Origin: an uncultured Flavobacteriia bacterium
GTDB taxonomy: Bacteria > Bacteroidota > Bacteroidia > Flavobacteriales_D > Crocinitomicaceae
DNA length: 64,000 nt
Reading direction: 5' to 3'
Assembly (NCBI GenBank): GCA_937975705.1
Contig: CALJTX010000012.1
Coordinates: 1 to 64,000 of the forward strand
Under the pieces are notes generated by a model. It did no database searches. It was not told the origin of the DNA and saw only the letters and a program-made list of their open reading frames with translations. A program made the position numbers and the translations under genes. Position 1 is the stretch's first letter; each line of letters begins with the position of its first letter. Positions 17,110 through 25,279 of the stretch are shown one piece after another.

Positions 17110-19560
17110 ATGAAAGCATTTTACCTACTCCTTTTTGGCCTTTTCGCCTTTTCTAAATTCAGTGTTGCACAAGTCACAGGCTTTGCTGTCAATGGCCTTT
17201 CTCTCGGGCCAAATGTGGTCACTACAAGTTGTGACTCAACCCTCAGCATCGGTTTTTCTGCCGTGAATCCAACGACAAGTTCTGCAAACTATTTCGATCT
17301 TCCATACGTGATCAACGGAAACAACTTCAATGGTTTTCAATTCCAAGCTGTAGTCAACTGGGGCGATGGCTCCTCAAGCAATTCAGGTGGAGGAACATCG
17401 ACAACAGGCACAAACATTTCTATGAACCCGCCTTTGAATCATACGTATAGCTCAGCTGGCACTTATACGGTCATCACCACGGTTTACAATCCAGCCAACC
17501 AGACTTATGCTTACGATAGCGTTCAGTATACCGTTGGGTCTTGCACTGCCTATTTTTATTGCATGATTCAAGTAGACTGCAACAACGACGGCACCATCGA
17601 TTCACAAATCAATGCGCCAGTACCCGTAACGCTTTCCAATGGCTTTAATACATACACCGACACCTTACAAAACAACATGTTCAGCCTGAACAACATTTGG
17701 GCAGGCAACTACAACATCTCCATTGATCCAGCTTGGCTCAGCGCCAACAATTATGTCATTGGCAACATTATTCCGAGTCCAATGATCTTTATTTCTGGCG
17801 GCGTGTCCACCACCCTCATTACTTTGAATTGCGCTTCGCAAACCACAACACTTTGTGCTTCAGGGCAAGTCTACTGCGATGCCAATGACAACGGCGTCAT
17901 GGATAACGGCGAAACGCCTATTGCCAATGCACCCATTACAGTAAATGGCACATTGGTTTATTCAAATGCCAATGGCTATTACAACATCAGTTATCCGGGC
18001 ACCGTCAACAATACCTATACCTTGACTATGAACGCGAACTGGCTTGCACAACATGGCTACCTCATCCTCAACAACAACGGCAGCAATATCAGCAGCATTA
18101 TCGGCACGCCTTGCAACAGCGGAGTACCTGTGAGCAACGTCAACTTTCCTTTGAGTTGCAATGGCACCGTAACGCCAACCCTCTGTTATTCAGGCTATGT
18201 ATTTTGTGATGCCAATGCAAACGGCGTCATGAATGCAGGCGAAGCACCGTTGAGCGGTGTTCCTGTATTGCTTTACAATACCAGTGCAACAGCGAGCTCC
18301 GTTACCGTTTATACAGATTCAACAGGTTATTTTAGTTACTGCGGACAATACAGCACCAATACGTATCTTTTGGCCACTATAAGCCAATCTTGGTTGATCT
18401 ACAATGGCTACAATCCAACAATTGGCGTCATTACACTATTAGGCAGCACTGCAGGAACAACAAATACAGGTTTTATTGCAGTAGATTGCGGCGGCAGCAC
18501 TTCCACTTGCTCAGACCTCTGGACCACCGTTACGCCTTGGATTGGTTATTATCAAAATAGCACCGCTTACATTAAGCTCAATTGGGGTAGTTATGGCCCA
18601 AGCGCTGCGGGTACTTATACCTTAAGTTTTACTTATCCTGCAGGTGTGAGCCCGATACTTTCGAGCATTCAGAATGCGAATTACACCATTTCCGGGAACA
18701 CCATTACCTGGAACCTCACCACATCGGCATCGAGTTTTACTTCTTACGACGTCATTCAGTTTAGCGTACCGGGCGGCCTGATCAACGGCGCACAACACTT
18801 CTTCAGCTCCAGCATTGCACCAACCGGTGTAATAAATGATTGCGGCACCTACAACAACAGTGGTTCTTTACTTCAAATCCTCGGCAACAGCTATGACCCG
18901 AACGACAAAAATGCAAGTACTGATTACATGAACGAAGCATTTCCTTTAGGCTTCCTCGACGCATTTACAGACGATGCCTTGAGTTATACCATTCGCTTCC
19001 AAAACACGGGTACAGCACCAGCTCAAAACATTTTCATTATCGACACACTCAGTGCTCAACTCGATTGGTCTAGTTTTACGCTTTTAGAGGCTTCACATCC
19101 TGTTCAGGTGGTCAATCTTGGCAATGGCATCTTGCGCTTTGAATTCAATCAAATTTGGTTACCAGATTCAACGAGCAATGAGCCCCTCAGCCACGGACAT
19201 TTGACCTACAGAATCCGTGAAAATGCGAACAACCCTTTATTTTCTACAATTGAAAATACAGCCTACATCTATTTTGACTGGAATGACCCGATTGTTACCA
19301 ACACTACCTTCCATGAAAACATGTGGCTCGATCAAATTGATGAATTAGAAGGCGGGCTTAGCATCTTTCCAAACCCAGCTCAAACGCAAATCAGTTTGGG
19401 TATAACGGAGCCTACGTTCATTCAGATCAAAGACATCAATGGAAAGGTAATTTTCAACGAACGCGTAGAAGTAGGTCAAACCATTCAAGTACAAGCACTT
19501 GAAAGCGGTATTTACTTGATTGAAGGAGGTCTACAGAAGGGTAAATTCATCAAACTTTAA
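17110..19560 (+). CDS. Large secreted SD-repeat-like protein, T9SS type A cargo (816 aa)
   Basis: Predicted surface protein. The start is the ATG at 17110 (MKAFYLLLFGLF), giving a signal peptide ending SVAQ. An N-terminal PKD-like part contains NWGDGSSS and HTYSSAGTYTV. Then three Cna-B/SdrD-B-like domains follow, each with a FCDANANGVMNAGE-type calcium-turn motif (the first is a degenerate VDCNNDGTID). Next is a beta domain (about 465-590), then the conserved region YDPNDKNAST...YTIRFQNTGTAPAQN...YFDWNDPIVTN, which typically precedes a sorting domain in Bacteroidota. The end (LSIFPNPAQTQISL onward) is the T9SS type A domain. Substrate and role unknown. Confidence 0.87.
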   Translation: MKAFYLLLFGLFAFSKFSVAQVTGFAVNGLSLGPNVVTTSCDSTLSIGFSAVNPTTSSANYFDLPYVINGNNFNGFQFQAVVNWGDGSSSNSGGGTSTTGTNISMNPPLNHTYSSAGTYTVITTVYNPANQTYAYDSVQYTVGSCTAYFYCMIQVDCNNDGTIDSQINAPVPVTLSNGFNTYTDTLQNNMFSLNNIWAGNYNISIDPAWLSANNYVIGNIIPSPMIFISGGVSTTLITLNCASQTTTLCASGQVYCDANDNGVMDNGETPIANAPITVNGTLVYSNANGYYNISYPGTVNNTYTLTMNANWLAQHGYLILNNNGSNISSIIGTPCNSGVPVSNVNFPLSCNGTVTPTLCYSGYVFCDANANGVMNAGEAPLSGVPVLLYNTSATASSVTVYTDSTGYFSYCGQYSTNTYLLATISQSWLIYNGYNPTIGVITLLGSTAGTTNTGFIAVDCGGSTSTCSDLWTTVTPWIGYYQNSTAYIKLNWGSYGPSAAGTYTLSFTYPAGVSPILSSIQNANYTISGNTITWNLTTSASSFTSYDVIQFSVPGGLINGAQHFFSSSIAPTGVINDCGTYNNSGSLLQILGNSYDPNDKNASTDYMNEAFPLGFLDAFTDDALSYTIRFQNTGTAPAQNIFIIDTLSAQLDWSSFTLLEASHPVQVVNLGNGILRFEFNQIWLPDSTSNEPLSHGHLTYRIRENANNPLFSTIENTAYIYFDWNDPIVTNTTFHENMWLDQIDELEGGLSIFPNPAQTQISLGITEPTFIQIKDINGKVIFNERVEVGQTIQVQALESGIYLIEGGLQKGKFIKL

Positions 19561-19611
19561 GTATTTTAAAATTTCAACACCCTATTTTGCCCTTTTTTAC
19601 GTTTTTGGCAT

Positions 19612-19716
19612 TGTATTTGTAAAACCTTCCACGTAGTAGTTTATAGTTAGGTTATGGATAGTGGTGGTCCACCTGCCCTATCCAGAAAAGCGGTTCTTCG
19701 GAGCCGCTTTTTTTTT
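19612..19716 (+). other. 3' UTR or small RNA candidate with two tandem hairpins
   Basis: After the T9SS cargo gene, 150 nt of AT-rich sequence lead to a nested hairpin (19656-19661 with 19678-19683, enclosing 19663-19667 with 19669-19673) directly followed by a terminator. A TGTATTTG box at 19612 with TTTTG at 19585 resembles a promoter, though the 22-nt spacing is long. It is either a long 3' UTR or a separate RNA of about 90 nt. Confidence 0.35.
19686..19716 (+). terminator. Intrinsic terminator with TTCG tetraloop
   Basis: An 11-bp stem (19686-19696 with 19701-19711, one G-T pair) closed by the stable loop TTCG and followed by a T-run. The same T-run supplies the -33 TTTG of the next promoter. 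Confidence 0.9.
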
Positions 19717-19744
19717 GACTTGAACTTTAGATATCCTACCTTTG
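19714..19744 (+). promoter_or_regulatory. Promoter TTTG-N19-TACCTTTG, leaderless start of the CDF gene
   Basis: An exact -33/-7 pair (TTTG 19714-19717, TACCTTTG 19737-19744). The GTG start codon follows only 4 nt after the -7 box, i.e. at about +1. Confidence 0.7.
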
Positions 19745-19748
19745 AACG

Positions 19749-20630
19749 GTGAAAGCATTATTCAAACAAGCCAAAAGGACCGCTTTACTCAGCGTCGTGA
19801 CCAATGCGTTGCTTGCGGGTGTAAAAGGCACCGCCGGCGTTATCGGCCACTCCGATGCGCTTATCGCCGACGCCATTGAATCTTGTGCTGATATCTTTTC
19901 TAGTTTTCTTGTGTTGTTCGGTATTCACTATGCCAGCAAGCCACCAGACGAAGACCACCCTTATGGCCACGGTAAAGCCGAACCATTAGTAACGTTCGCT
20001 GTTGTCGGCTTCTTATTGGTATCCGCCACAATTATTGCGATAGAAAGCGTTCGTCATTTGTCTGAAAAACAAGAACAACCCGCCTTTTTCACGCTTTATG
20101 TGCTCGCAGCGATCATCTTGATCAAAGAACTTAGCTATCAGTATGTCTATCGCAAAGGGCAACAAACCAATTCCACGAGTCTCAAAGCCGATGCCTGGCA
20201 CCACCGTTCGGATGCCATCTCTTCTTTGATTGCTTTTTTAGGAATTTTAGCCACCTTTTTGTTTGGCAAAGGTTTTGAAAAAGCGGATGACTGGGCTGCG
20301 CTCATCGCTTCCTTTTTTATTGTCTATAATGCCTACCGCATTTTTAGGCCTGCACTTGGCGAAATCATGGACGAACATACGCATCATGAACTCATTGATC
20401 AAATTCATGTGGCAGCAGCAAATGTTCCGGGCGTGATGGGAATTGAAAAATGTTGGGCGCGCAAAAACGGAATGAGTTATGTTGTGGACCTACACCTCGA
20501 GATAGATGGGAACCTGAGCGTAACAGAAGGGCACGGCATTTCGCATGCACTCAAGGATCATTTGATGGAGGTTTTTCCCTACTTAACAGATGTGCTCATT
20601 CATATTGAGCCCGCTCCAAATTTGCGTTAA
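19749..20630 (+). CDS. Cation diffusion facilitator (CDF) transporter
   Basis: Inner-membrane divalent-metal/proton antiporter (Zn, Fe, Mn or Cd class), 293 residues with six predicted transmembrane helices. Seen: helix II motif SDALIADAIES with the metal-binding Asp residues; HPYGHGKAEP between helices II and III; helix V motif KADAWHHRSDA (HxxxD); and a C-terminal cytoplasmic ferredoxin-like domain (VPGVMGIEKCWARKNG, HLEIDG). The start is a GTG; no ATG fits, and the GTG is placed at the predicted transcription start. Metal specificity cannot be read securely. Convergent with the SUI1-like gene, with stop codons overlapping by 4 nt. Confidence 0.93.
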   Translation: MKALFKQAKRTALLSVVTNALLAGVKGTAGVIGHSDALIADAIESCADIFSSFLVLFGIHYASKPPDEDHPYGHGKAEPLVTFAVVGFLLVSATIIAIESVRHLSEKQEQPAFFTLYVLAAIILIKELSYQYVYRKGQQTNSTSLKADAWHHRSDAISSLIAFLGILATFLFGKGFEKADDWAALIASFFIVYNAYRIFRPALGEIMDEHTHHELIDQIHVAAANVPGVMGIEKCWARKNGMSYVVDLHLEIDGNLSVTEGHGISHALKDHLMEVFPYLTDVLIHIEPAPNLR

Positions 20631-20971
20631 CCTTTTTGCTTGGTTTGTGAATAGCCCTCTTTGCGCAGTAAATCGTAGATTTTTTGCTTGAAGTTGCCCT
20701 GGATCAAAATTTCGTTGTCCTTGACGCTTCCACCTACACCACACTTGCTTTTCAGTATTTTCCCGAGTTCTTTGAGGTCGTCTTCACTGCCTACAAAACC
20801 TTCGATGAGCGTCACTTCCTTACCTGCACGTTGCTTGCGATCAAGACTTACATATAGGCGCTGGTGCTGAGGCTCAAGTGTCTGAATATCATCTTCTTGC
20901 TCAAATTCATAGGCGAAATCTGGATTGGTACTATAGACCACATTCTGAATTTTTTGTTGCTTTTTTGCCAT
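20627..20971 (-). CDS. SUI1/eIF1-like translation factor (YciH family)
   Basis: Small basic protein of 114 residues with the SUI1 fold in its C-terminal two-thirds: KEVTLIEGFVGSEDDLKEL followed by KSKCGVGGSVKDNEILIQG, the family's hallmark, then the KIYDLLRKEGY helix. The N-terminal 40 residues are polar. Bacterial members bind the 30S subunit and are thought to affect initiation fidelity. A TAACTTTG box lies 4 nt from the ATG, another near-leaderless gene. Its stop overlaps that of the CDF gene on the opposite strand. Confidence 0.92.
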   Translation of the reverse strand: MAKKQQKIQNVVYSTNPDFAYEFEQEDDIQTLEPQHQRLYVSLDRKQRAGKEVTLIEGFVGSEDDLKELGKILKSKCGVGGSVKDNEILIQGNFKQKIYDLLRKEGYSQTKQKG

Positions 20972-20975
20972 GATA

Positions 20976-20983
20976 CAAAGTTA
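20976..20983 (-). promoter_or_regulatory. -7 box TAACTTTG for the SUI1-like gene
   Basis: Exact TANNTTTG match on the minus strand, 4 nt upstream of the start codon; -33 region is only T-rich. Confidence 0.5.
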
Positions 20984-21053
20984 TAAAATCTTGGCTTGCA
21001 GAAAAGTTATGCACTTGCATGCGCTGACACTGCTTTCTACGTTTTAGCAACAC

Positions 21054-21689
21054 ATGAAAAACACAATTGATTTGCAACAACTCAGCGATGTCGAATTACT
21101 CGCTTTGGTCTGCGCCAACCCCGCGTATCCCGCTAAACAAGACGCACTCATCGAGCGCACTTGGCGCTGGCATCAAAAAGATTGGCGCACCCTTGCCAAG
21201 AGCAGCGAATGGGACTTACTAGAAATCTATGGGATCGAACCTCAAATGGCCCGGCGCATCAGAGGCATTTTTGAAATCAGTAGGCGTTATCAAAGCGCAA
21301 CGGTGCGCAAGCGCAGGAGCATCAAAACCTCCAAAGATGTCTATGAACTACTGCAGGTCAAATTAGCGGACCTCGATCACGAACAATTTTTTGTGCTGTA
21401 TTTGAATTTCTCCAATGAAATCATTGAGCTCTCACAACTGAGCATAGGTGGGCGGCACAGCACCATCGCCGACGCCAAGCGGATTTTTCAGCAAGCGCTG
21501 CGCTGTGCCGCCACAGGCCTGATCTTGTGTCACAATCACCCGAGTGGGCACTGCAAACCCAGTACACAAGATCAGGCGCTCACCAAAGACATCAAAGAAT
21601 TTGCAAAGCTCATCGACATGAAGCTCCTGGACCACGTCATTTTCACAGATAATGGCTATTTTAGCTTTGCCGATGAAGGCATCTTGTAA
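21054..21689 (+). CDS. radC: RadC family JAB/MPN protein
   Basis: 211-residue RadC homologue. Residues 1-80 hold a UPF0758-type helical region including DLLEIYGIEPQMARRI, helix-hairpin-helix-like; residues about 90-211 form the JAB1/MPN domain with the JAMM zinc motif HNHPSGHCKPSTQD (His160, His162, Asp173). Biological role of RadC is unsettled; it is not required for recombination repair as once thought. It sits directly upstream (2 nt) of wecB and so is the first gene of an apparent three-gene operon with polysaccharide genes. Confidence 0.93.
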   Translation: MKNTIDLQQLSDVELLALVCANPAYPAKQDALIERTWRWHQKDWRTLAKSSEWDLLEIYGIEPQMARRIRGIFEISRRYQSATVRKRRSIKTSKDVYELLQVKLADLDHEQFFVLYLNFSNEIIELSQLSIGGRHSTIADAKRIFQQALRCAATGLILCHNHPSGHCKPSTQDQALTKDIKEFAKLIDMKLLDHVIFTDNGYFSFADEGIL

Positions 21690-21691
21690 AA

Positions 21692-22843
21692 ATGACCAAA
21701 AAGAAAATCCTTACCGTTATTGGGGCACGTCCTCAAATCATTAAAGCGGCGGCGCTGAGCCGTGCCATCAGCACACAATTTAGCGACCAACTCGAAGAAA
21801 TTCTCGTGCATACGGGCCAGCATTACGACCCGAATATGTCAGCGGTATTCTTTGAGGAGCTCGGCATTCCCAAGCCGCATTATAACTTAGCCGTGGGCAG
21901 CGGCTCACATGGCCACATGACAGCCGCCATGCTCAGCGGACTCGAAACCATTTTAGAAAAAGAAAAACCTACTGCTGTTGTTATCTACGGCGATACCAAT
22001 TCTACCATTGCCGCTGCTTTGGCTGCCGCCAAAATACACATTCCGGTAGTGCATATTGAAGCCGGACTGCGCAGCTTTCATAAAGCCATGCCCGAAGAAA
22101 TCAACCGCATCGCGGCAGACCACATGAGCACGCTGCTTTTTGTACCCACACAAGCGGGCATTGCCAATCTTTCCAAAGAAGGATTCGACCTCAGTCACAA
22201 AACAAAAGCAACCATAGACGCCCCAAATGTCTACCATTGCGGCGACGTCATGTACGACAACAGCCTTTATTTTGCCCAATTGAGCGATCACAAATCGCGC
22301 ATCATCGACACACTCGATTTAAACAACAACCCTTTTACTCTTTGCACCATTCACCGCGACAGCAACACAGATAACCCCGCGGCTTTAGAAGCAATATTCA
22401 CCGCATTGATTCAACTCGTTGAAACTACCAATATGCGCGTGATTCTACCACTGCACCCGCGCACCAGAGGCAAAATCAATACCCTGCTTAGTCAAGCGTT
22501 TCAAGAAAAAATAAGCAAAGAAACGCGCATCCAACTCATAGATCCTGCAGGCTTTTTGGACATGATTGCGCTCGAAAAAAATGCACGCTTGATTGTTACG
22601 GATAGCGGTGGCGTACAAAAAGAGGCCTATTTCTTTGCCAAGCCTTGTGTCATTTTGCGCGAGCAAACCGAATGGGTAGAGGTTGTTGAAGCCGGTGCGG
22701 CCATCCTTACGGGAGCACACACCGAAAAAATAGTAAGTGCCGCCCAGCAACTCTTGGCATTAGATATCCAGACCGATCCAGCTATTTTTGGCGATGGTCA
22801 GGCGGCAAACTTTATTTGTGAAAAACTCTGTTCGGACTTATAG
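21692..22843 (+). CDS. wecB: UDP-N-acetylglucosamine 2-epimerase (non-hydrolysing)
   Basis: Cytosolic enzyme interconverting UDP-GlcNAc and UDP-ManNAc for surface polysaccharide synthesis. 383 residues, normal length. Motifs seen: GARPQIIKAA at the N-terminus, HTGQHYD, GDTNST, HIEAGLRS, MPEEINR, HPRTRGK and TDSGGVQKEA (nucleotide-binding C-terminal lobe). The start ATG lies 2 nt after the radC stop and its TAG stop overlaps the next GTG start by one base, so translational coupling is likely. No WecC dehydrogenase follows, so the fate of ManNAc is not shown here. Confidence 0.95.
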   Translation: MTKKKILTVIGARPQIIKAAALSRAISTQFSDQLEEILVHTGQHYDPNMSAVFFEELGIPKPHYNLAVGSGSHGHMTAAMLSGLETILEKEKPTAVVIYGDTNSTIAAALAAAKIHIPVVHIEAGLRSFHKAMPEEINRIAADHMSTLLFVPTQAGIANLSKEGFDLSHKTKATIDAPNVYHCGDVMYDNSLYFAQLSDHKSRIIDTLDLNNNPFTLCTIHRDSNTDNPAALEAIFTALIQLVETTNMRVILPLHPRTRGKINTLLSQAFQEKISKETRIQLIDPAGFLDMIALEKNARLIVTDSGGVQKEAYFFAKPCVILREQTEWVEVVEAGAAILTGAHTEKIVSAAQQLLALDIQTDPAIFGDGQAANFICEKLCSDL

Positions 22844-24141
22844 TGCTGATCTATGTAGAATATATCACTGAGCGCTTGCTCTATACGCTTTCCTTTGTAT
22901 TTGGAGACCGCAAAATAGCGTACCAAATCACCAACGATGGCATTGCGTTTATTGCGGCAAAAGGCCCTAAACTCAATTACTCGAAACGGGAATTCGAAGA
23001 CTGTTTTCAGCTTCTTCCGGCGGCTGTTCTTTTTGAAGATGAACTCCAAAAAGAAGTGCCACAAAAAAGTACATATCGAGATATTTCTTGCTTGGCATTT
23101 CAGCAAATACCAGACGTGCTCGCATCGGTCTTTTATGTATTGAGTCGAATGGAGGAATACAATAGCCTACACCAAGACGGACTCGGGCGCTACAAGGCTG
23201 CGGCTTCTATCCTGCAAAAGCAGGATTGGCTCCAAACACCCATCTGCGATGTTTGGAGCAATGCTTTGATTGCCTTGCTCGAAAAAGAATGGCAAATCAG
23301 CCTCAATGCCCAACAACCGCGGTTCTATTTCCAACCCACTTTTGATATCGACAACACTTTTGCTTTCGCGCATAAAAATACCATTCGCACCTTTTTGGCC
23401 AATGCCAAAGACCTCATTTACGGTAGAACAGCGCGCCGCAATGACCGCAAAATGGTACGGCAAGGCCGCAGCAAAGATCCGTACGATACGTTTGAGCAAA
23501 TTGCGGCCCTCGCCCAACACTTCCAAGACACAAAAGTATTTTGGCTTTTGGGCAATTACACCAAACTCGATAAAAACATCTCCCACCTCAATCTGGCACA
23601 GCAAGAAAAGATCAAAGAAATCGCAGCCTTTGCCGAAATTGGCATCCATGGCAGTTCACTGACGCCCTTTAATGCGCAGCAATTAGAAATCGAAATACAA
23701 AGACTGACGCAAATTATTGGGTATCGCCCCAACAGCAACCGCCAACATTTTCTCTTGCTGCACTTACCCGAGACCTATCGCAACTTACTCAAAGCAGGTA
23801 TTACCCACGATTACACGATGGGCTACGCAGAACAAACAGGTTTTAGGGCAGGAACGGCGCGGAGTTTCAAATGGTTTGACCTTCAAAAAAACGAAGTAAC
23901 CAGCTTAAATATCCATCCGTTTGTCTATATGGATGGTACCCTACTTGAATACCTAAAACTCTCGCCGAGCGAAGCCAAAGTGCGCATTGCGGCGTTGTAT
24001 CATGCCGTCCAGAAATATGGGGGAGCATTTAGCTTTTTATGGCACAATGAAACCATTTCAGGCTACCAACATTGGGAAAGCTATCAAGAAGTTTTTAAAG
24101 AAAATTTTGTCCTGAACACGGCCAGAGGTAACGTCAACTAA
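22843..24141 (+). CDS. Polysaccharide deacetylase-like protein (DUF7033-type, 432 aa)
   Basis: Predicted NodB-fold carbohydrate deacetylase of a Bacteroidota type with an N-terminal extra domain (about 1-140, DUF7033 by pattern). Seen: TFDIDN (metal-binding Asp), EIGIHGS (His), SNRQHFLLLHLPETY, and DYTMGYAEQTGFRAGTARSF, a pattern common in this subgroup. No signal peptide, so cytosolic or peripheral. The start is a GTG overlapping the wecB stop (TAGTG). Together with wecB it suggests modification of a surface glycan; the precise substrate is unknown. Confidence 0.82.
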   Translation: MLIYVEYITERLLYTLSFVFGDRKIAYQITNDGIAFIAAKGPKLNYSKREFEDCFQLLPAAVLFEDELQKEVPQKSTYRDISCLAFQQIPDVLASVFYVLSRMEEYNSLHQDGLGRYKAAASILQKQDWLQTPICDVWSNALIALLEKEWQISLNAQQPRFYFQPTFDIDNTFAFAHKNTIRTFLANAKDLIYGRTARRNDRKMVRQGRSKDPYDTFEQIAALAQHFQDTKVFWLLGNYTKLDKNISHLNLAQQEKIKEIAAFAEIGIHGSSLTPFNAQQLEIEIQRLTQIIGYRPNSNRQHFLLLHLPETYRNLLKAGITHDYTMGYAEQTGFRAGTARSFKWFDLQKNEVTSLNIHPFVYMDGTLLEYLKLSPSEAKVRIAALYHAVQKYGGAFSFLWHNETISGYQHWESYQEVFKENFVLNTARGNVN

Positions 24142-24145
24142 CGCA

Positions 24146-24418
24146 CTACTCTTTTCCGATTTTTTTGTAAGCATCACAAGCGCGCAGCTCTTCTAACATT
24201 TGTTCTTTTTCTGCAGCCGTTTTGTTGGCATCCATGTTTTCACATTTTTTGAGCGGCGCCTCGTATTTTTTGAGCAATTTGTCTATGGGTTGGCCTTTGG
24301 CTTCCGCTTCTTTGAGCGCGTTGGTCATTTCGAGCCATTGATCAGCACATTCACAAACTTCGGATTGGCAAGAAGCCAATAACAACAAACAAGAAAATAG
24401 AGCAGTTTTTTGAAACAT
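24146..24418 (-). CDS. Tiny Cys-rich lipoprotein (90 aa), paralogue-like to 2103-2312
   Basis: Signal with lipobox LASC (Cys17). The mature part has a C-x-C pair (CEC) shortly after the anchor, a long Lys/Glu-rich helical stretch, a central KKCENMD and a LEELRAC near the end. The number, order and rough spacing of Cys residues match the 69-aa lipoprotein at 2103-2312. The gene is 12 nt downstream of the PorG-like gene in the same orientation and could be co-transcribed. Converges on the deacetylase gene with 4 nt between. Function unknown. Confidence 0.75.
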   Translation of the reverse strand: MFQKTALFSCLLLLASCQSEVCECADQWLEMTNALKEAEAKGQPIDKLLKKYEAPLKKCENMDANKTAAEKEQMLEELRACDAYKKIGKE

Positions 24419-24430
24419 ATTGGAATGGGT

Positions 24431-25246
24431 TTAATAGAAACAGCCGCCACCTTTTCCGAGGCGAAATGTAAAAGTTGCACCTGCATATACGTACCAGTCT
24501 TTGGTACTGCTGGTGCCGCGTTTGCCAAAACGATTGCCATCTAGGCTTTGGTTGGATAGCGCTGCGGACAAGTCAGAAACTTCGTCTTCAAGAATTTGCG
24601 GGTCTGTGTAAAAATCAGCGCCGACGTCGTCTAGATAGTCTGTGAACGTTTTGCGAATAGAGAGGTCGAGGTTGAACGTCGCCATTTTACCCAAACTCAC
24701 TTTTAAGCCCATGCCGAGCGGCACACAAAGTTGGTAAAGACTGTAGGGCTTTTGTGCATTTGCACTGGTGCCCTGCCCTTCTGTTGCTAGGGGTTGGAGG
24801 TCTTGCCAAGCACCGTTGTAATACGTCTGTGGATTCATGTGAAAAACACCAATTTGCGCCAAGAGATAAGCAGTGGCAGGATACCGGCTGCTGCCAAATT
24901 GAAATGGTACAAAATGAAACTCTAGACCTGTTGCGACTTCGTGAAGTGTCGACTTGAAACTAAGGTTTCTATTGACCAATAAGGGATAAGGTGAGCTAGA
25001 ATCTGCCGCGGCAATTTGGCCGTAAAGATAAGTTGAGCGCAGCGTGAGGCGGTTATTGAAATTGTAGCGATAGATGAGGCCACCGGCTAGAGCCGCATTT
25101 TTGAATTGTTGATAAGGGTTGAGGTCACCGAGATAGTAGGTTTGACCTACATGAAAGCCGAGCTCAGATTGAGAAAAAAAAGTGCGTTTTTGTGCTTGCA
25201 ACTGGGTCGCAAGCACTAAAAACAACATGGTAAAAGCCTTTTTCAT
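24431..25246 (-). CDS. porG: PorG-like outer-membrane barrel (DUF6089 family)
   Basis: 271-residue outer-membrane protein with signal peptide ending QLQAQ. It shows the family's opening ELGFHVGQTYYLGDLNPY, alternating beta strands throughout, and the KTFTDYLDDVGADFY motif typical of DUF6089 proteins, the family that includes the T9SS component PorG. The C-terminus is unusual, ending in a Gly-rich Cys segment (KGGGCFY). The abundance of T9SS cargos in this window fits a secretion role, but the PorG assignment rests on motif memory and it could be another DUF6089 paralogue. A TAATTTTG box lies 22 nt upstream. Confidence 0.6.
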   Translation of the reverse strand: MKKAFTMLFLVLATQLQAQKRTFFSQSELGFHVGQTYYLGDLNPYQQFKNAALAGGLIYRYNFNNRLTLRSTYLYGQIAAADSSSPYPLLVNRNLSFKSTLHEVATGLEFHFVPFQFGSSRYPATAYLLAQIGVFHMNPQTYYNGAWQDLQPLATEGQGTSANAQKPYSLYQLCVPLGMGLKVSLGKMATFNLDLSIRKTFTDYLDDVGADFYTDPQILEDEVSDLSAALSNQSLDGNRFGKRGTSSTKDWYVYAGATFTFRLGKGGGCFY

Positions 25247-25268
25247 CGTTAGGTGAACGTAAAATTGG

Positions 25269-25276
25269 CAAAATTA
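25269..25276 (-). promoter_or_regulatory. -7 box TAATTTTG for the PorG-like gene
   Basis: Exact TANNTTTG match on the minus strand in the short gap after typA. Confidence 0.45.
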
Positions 25277-25279
25277 TTA

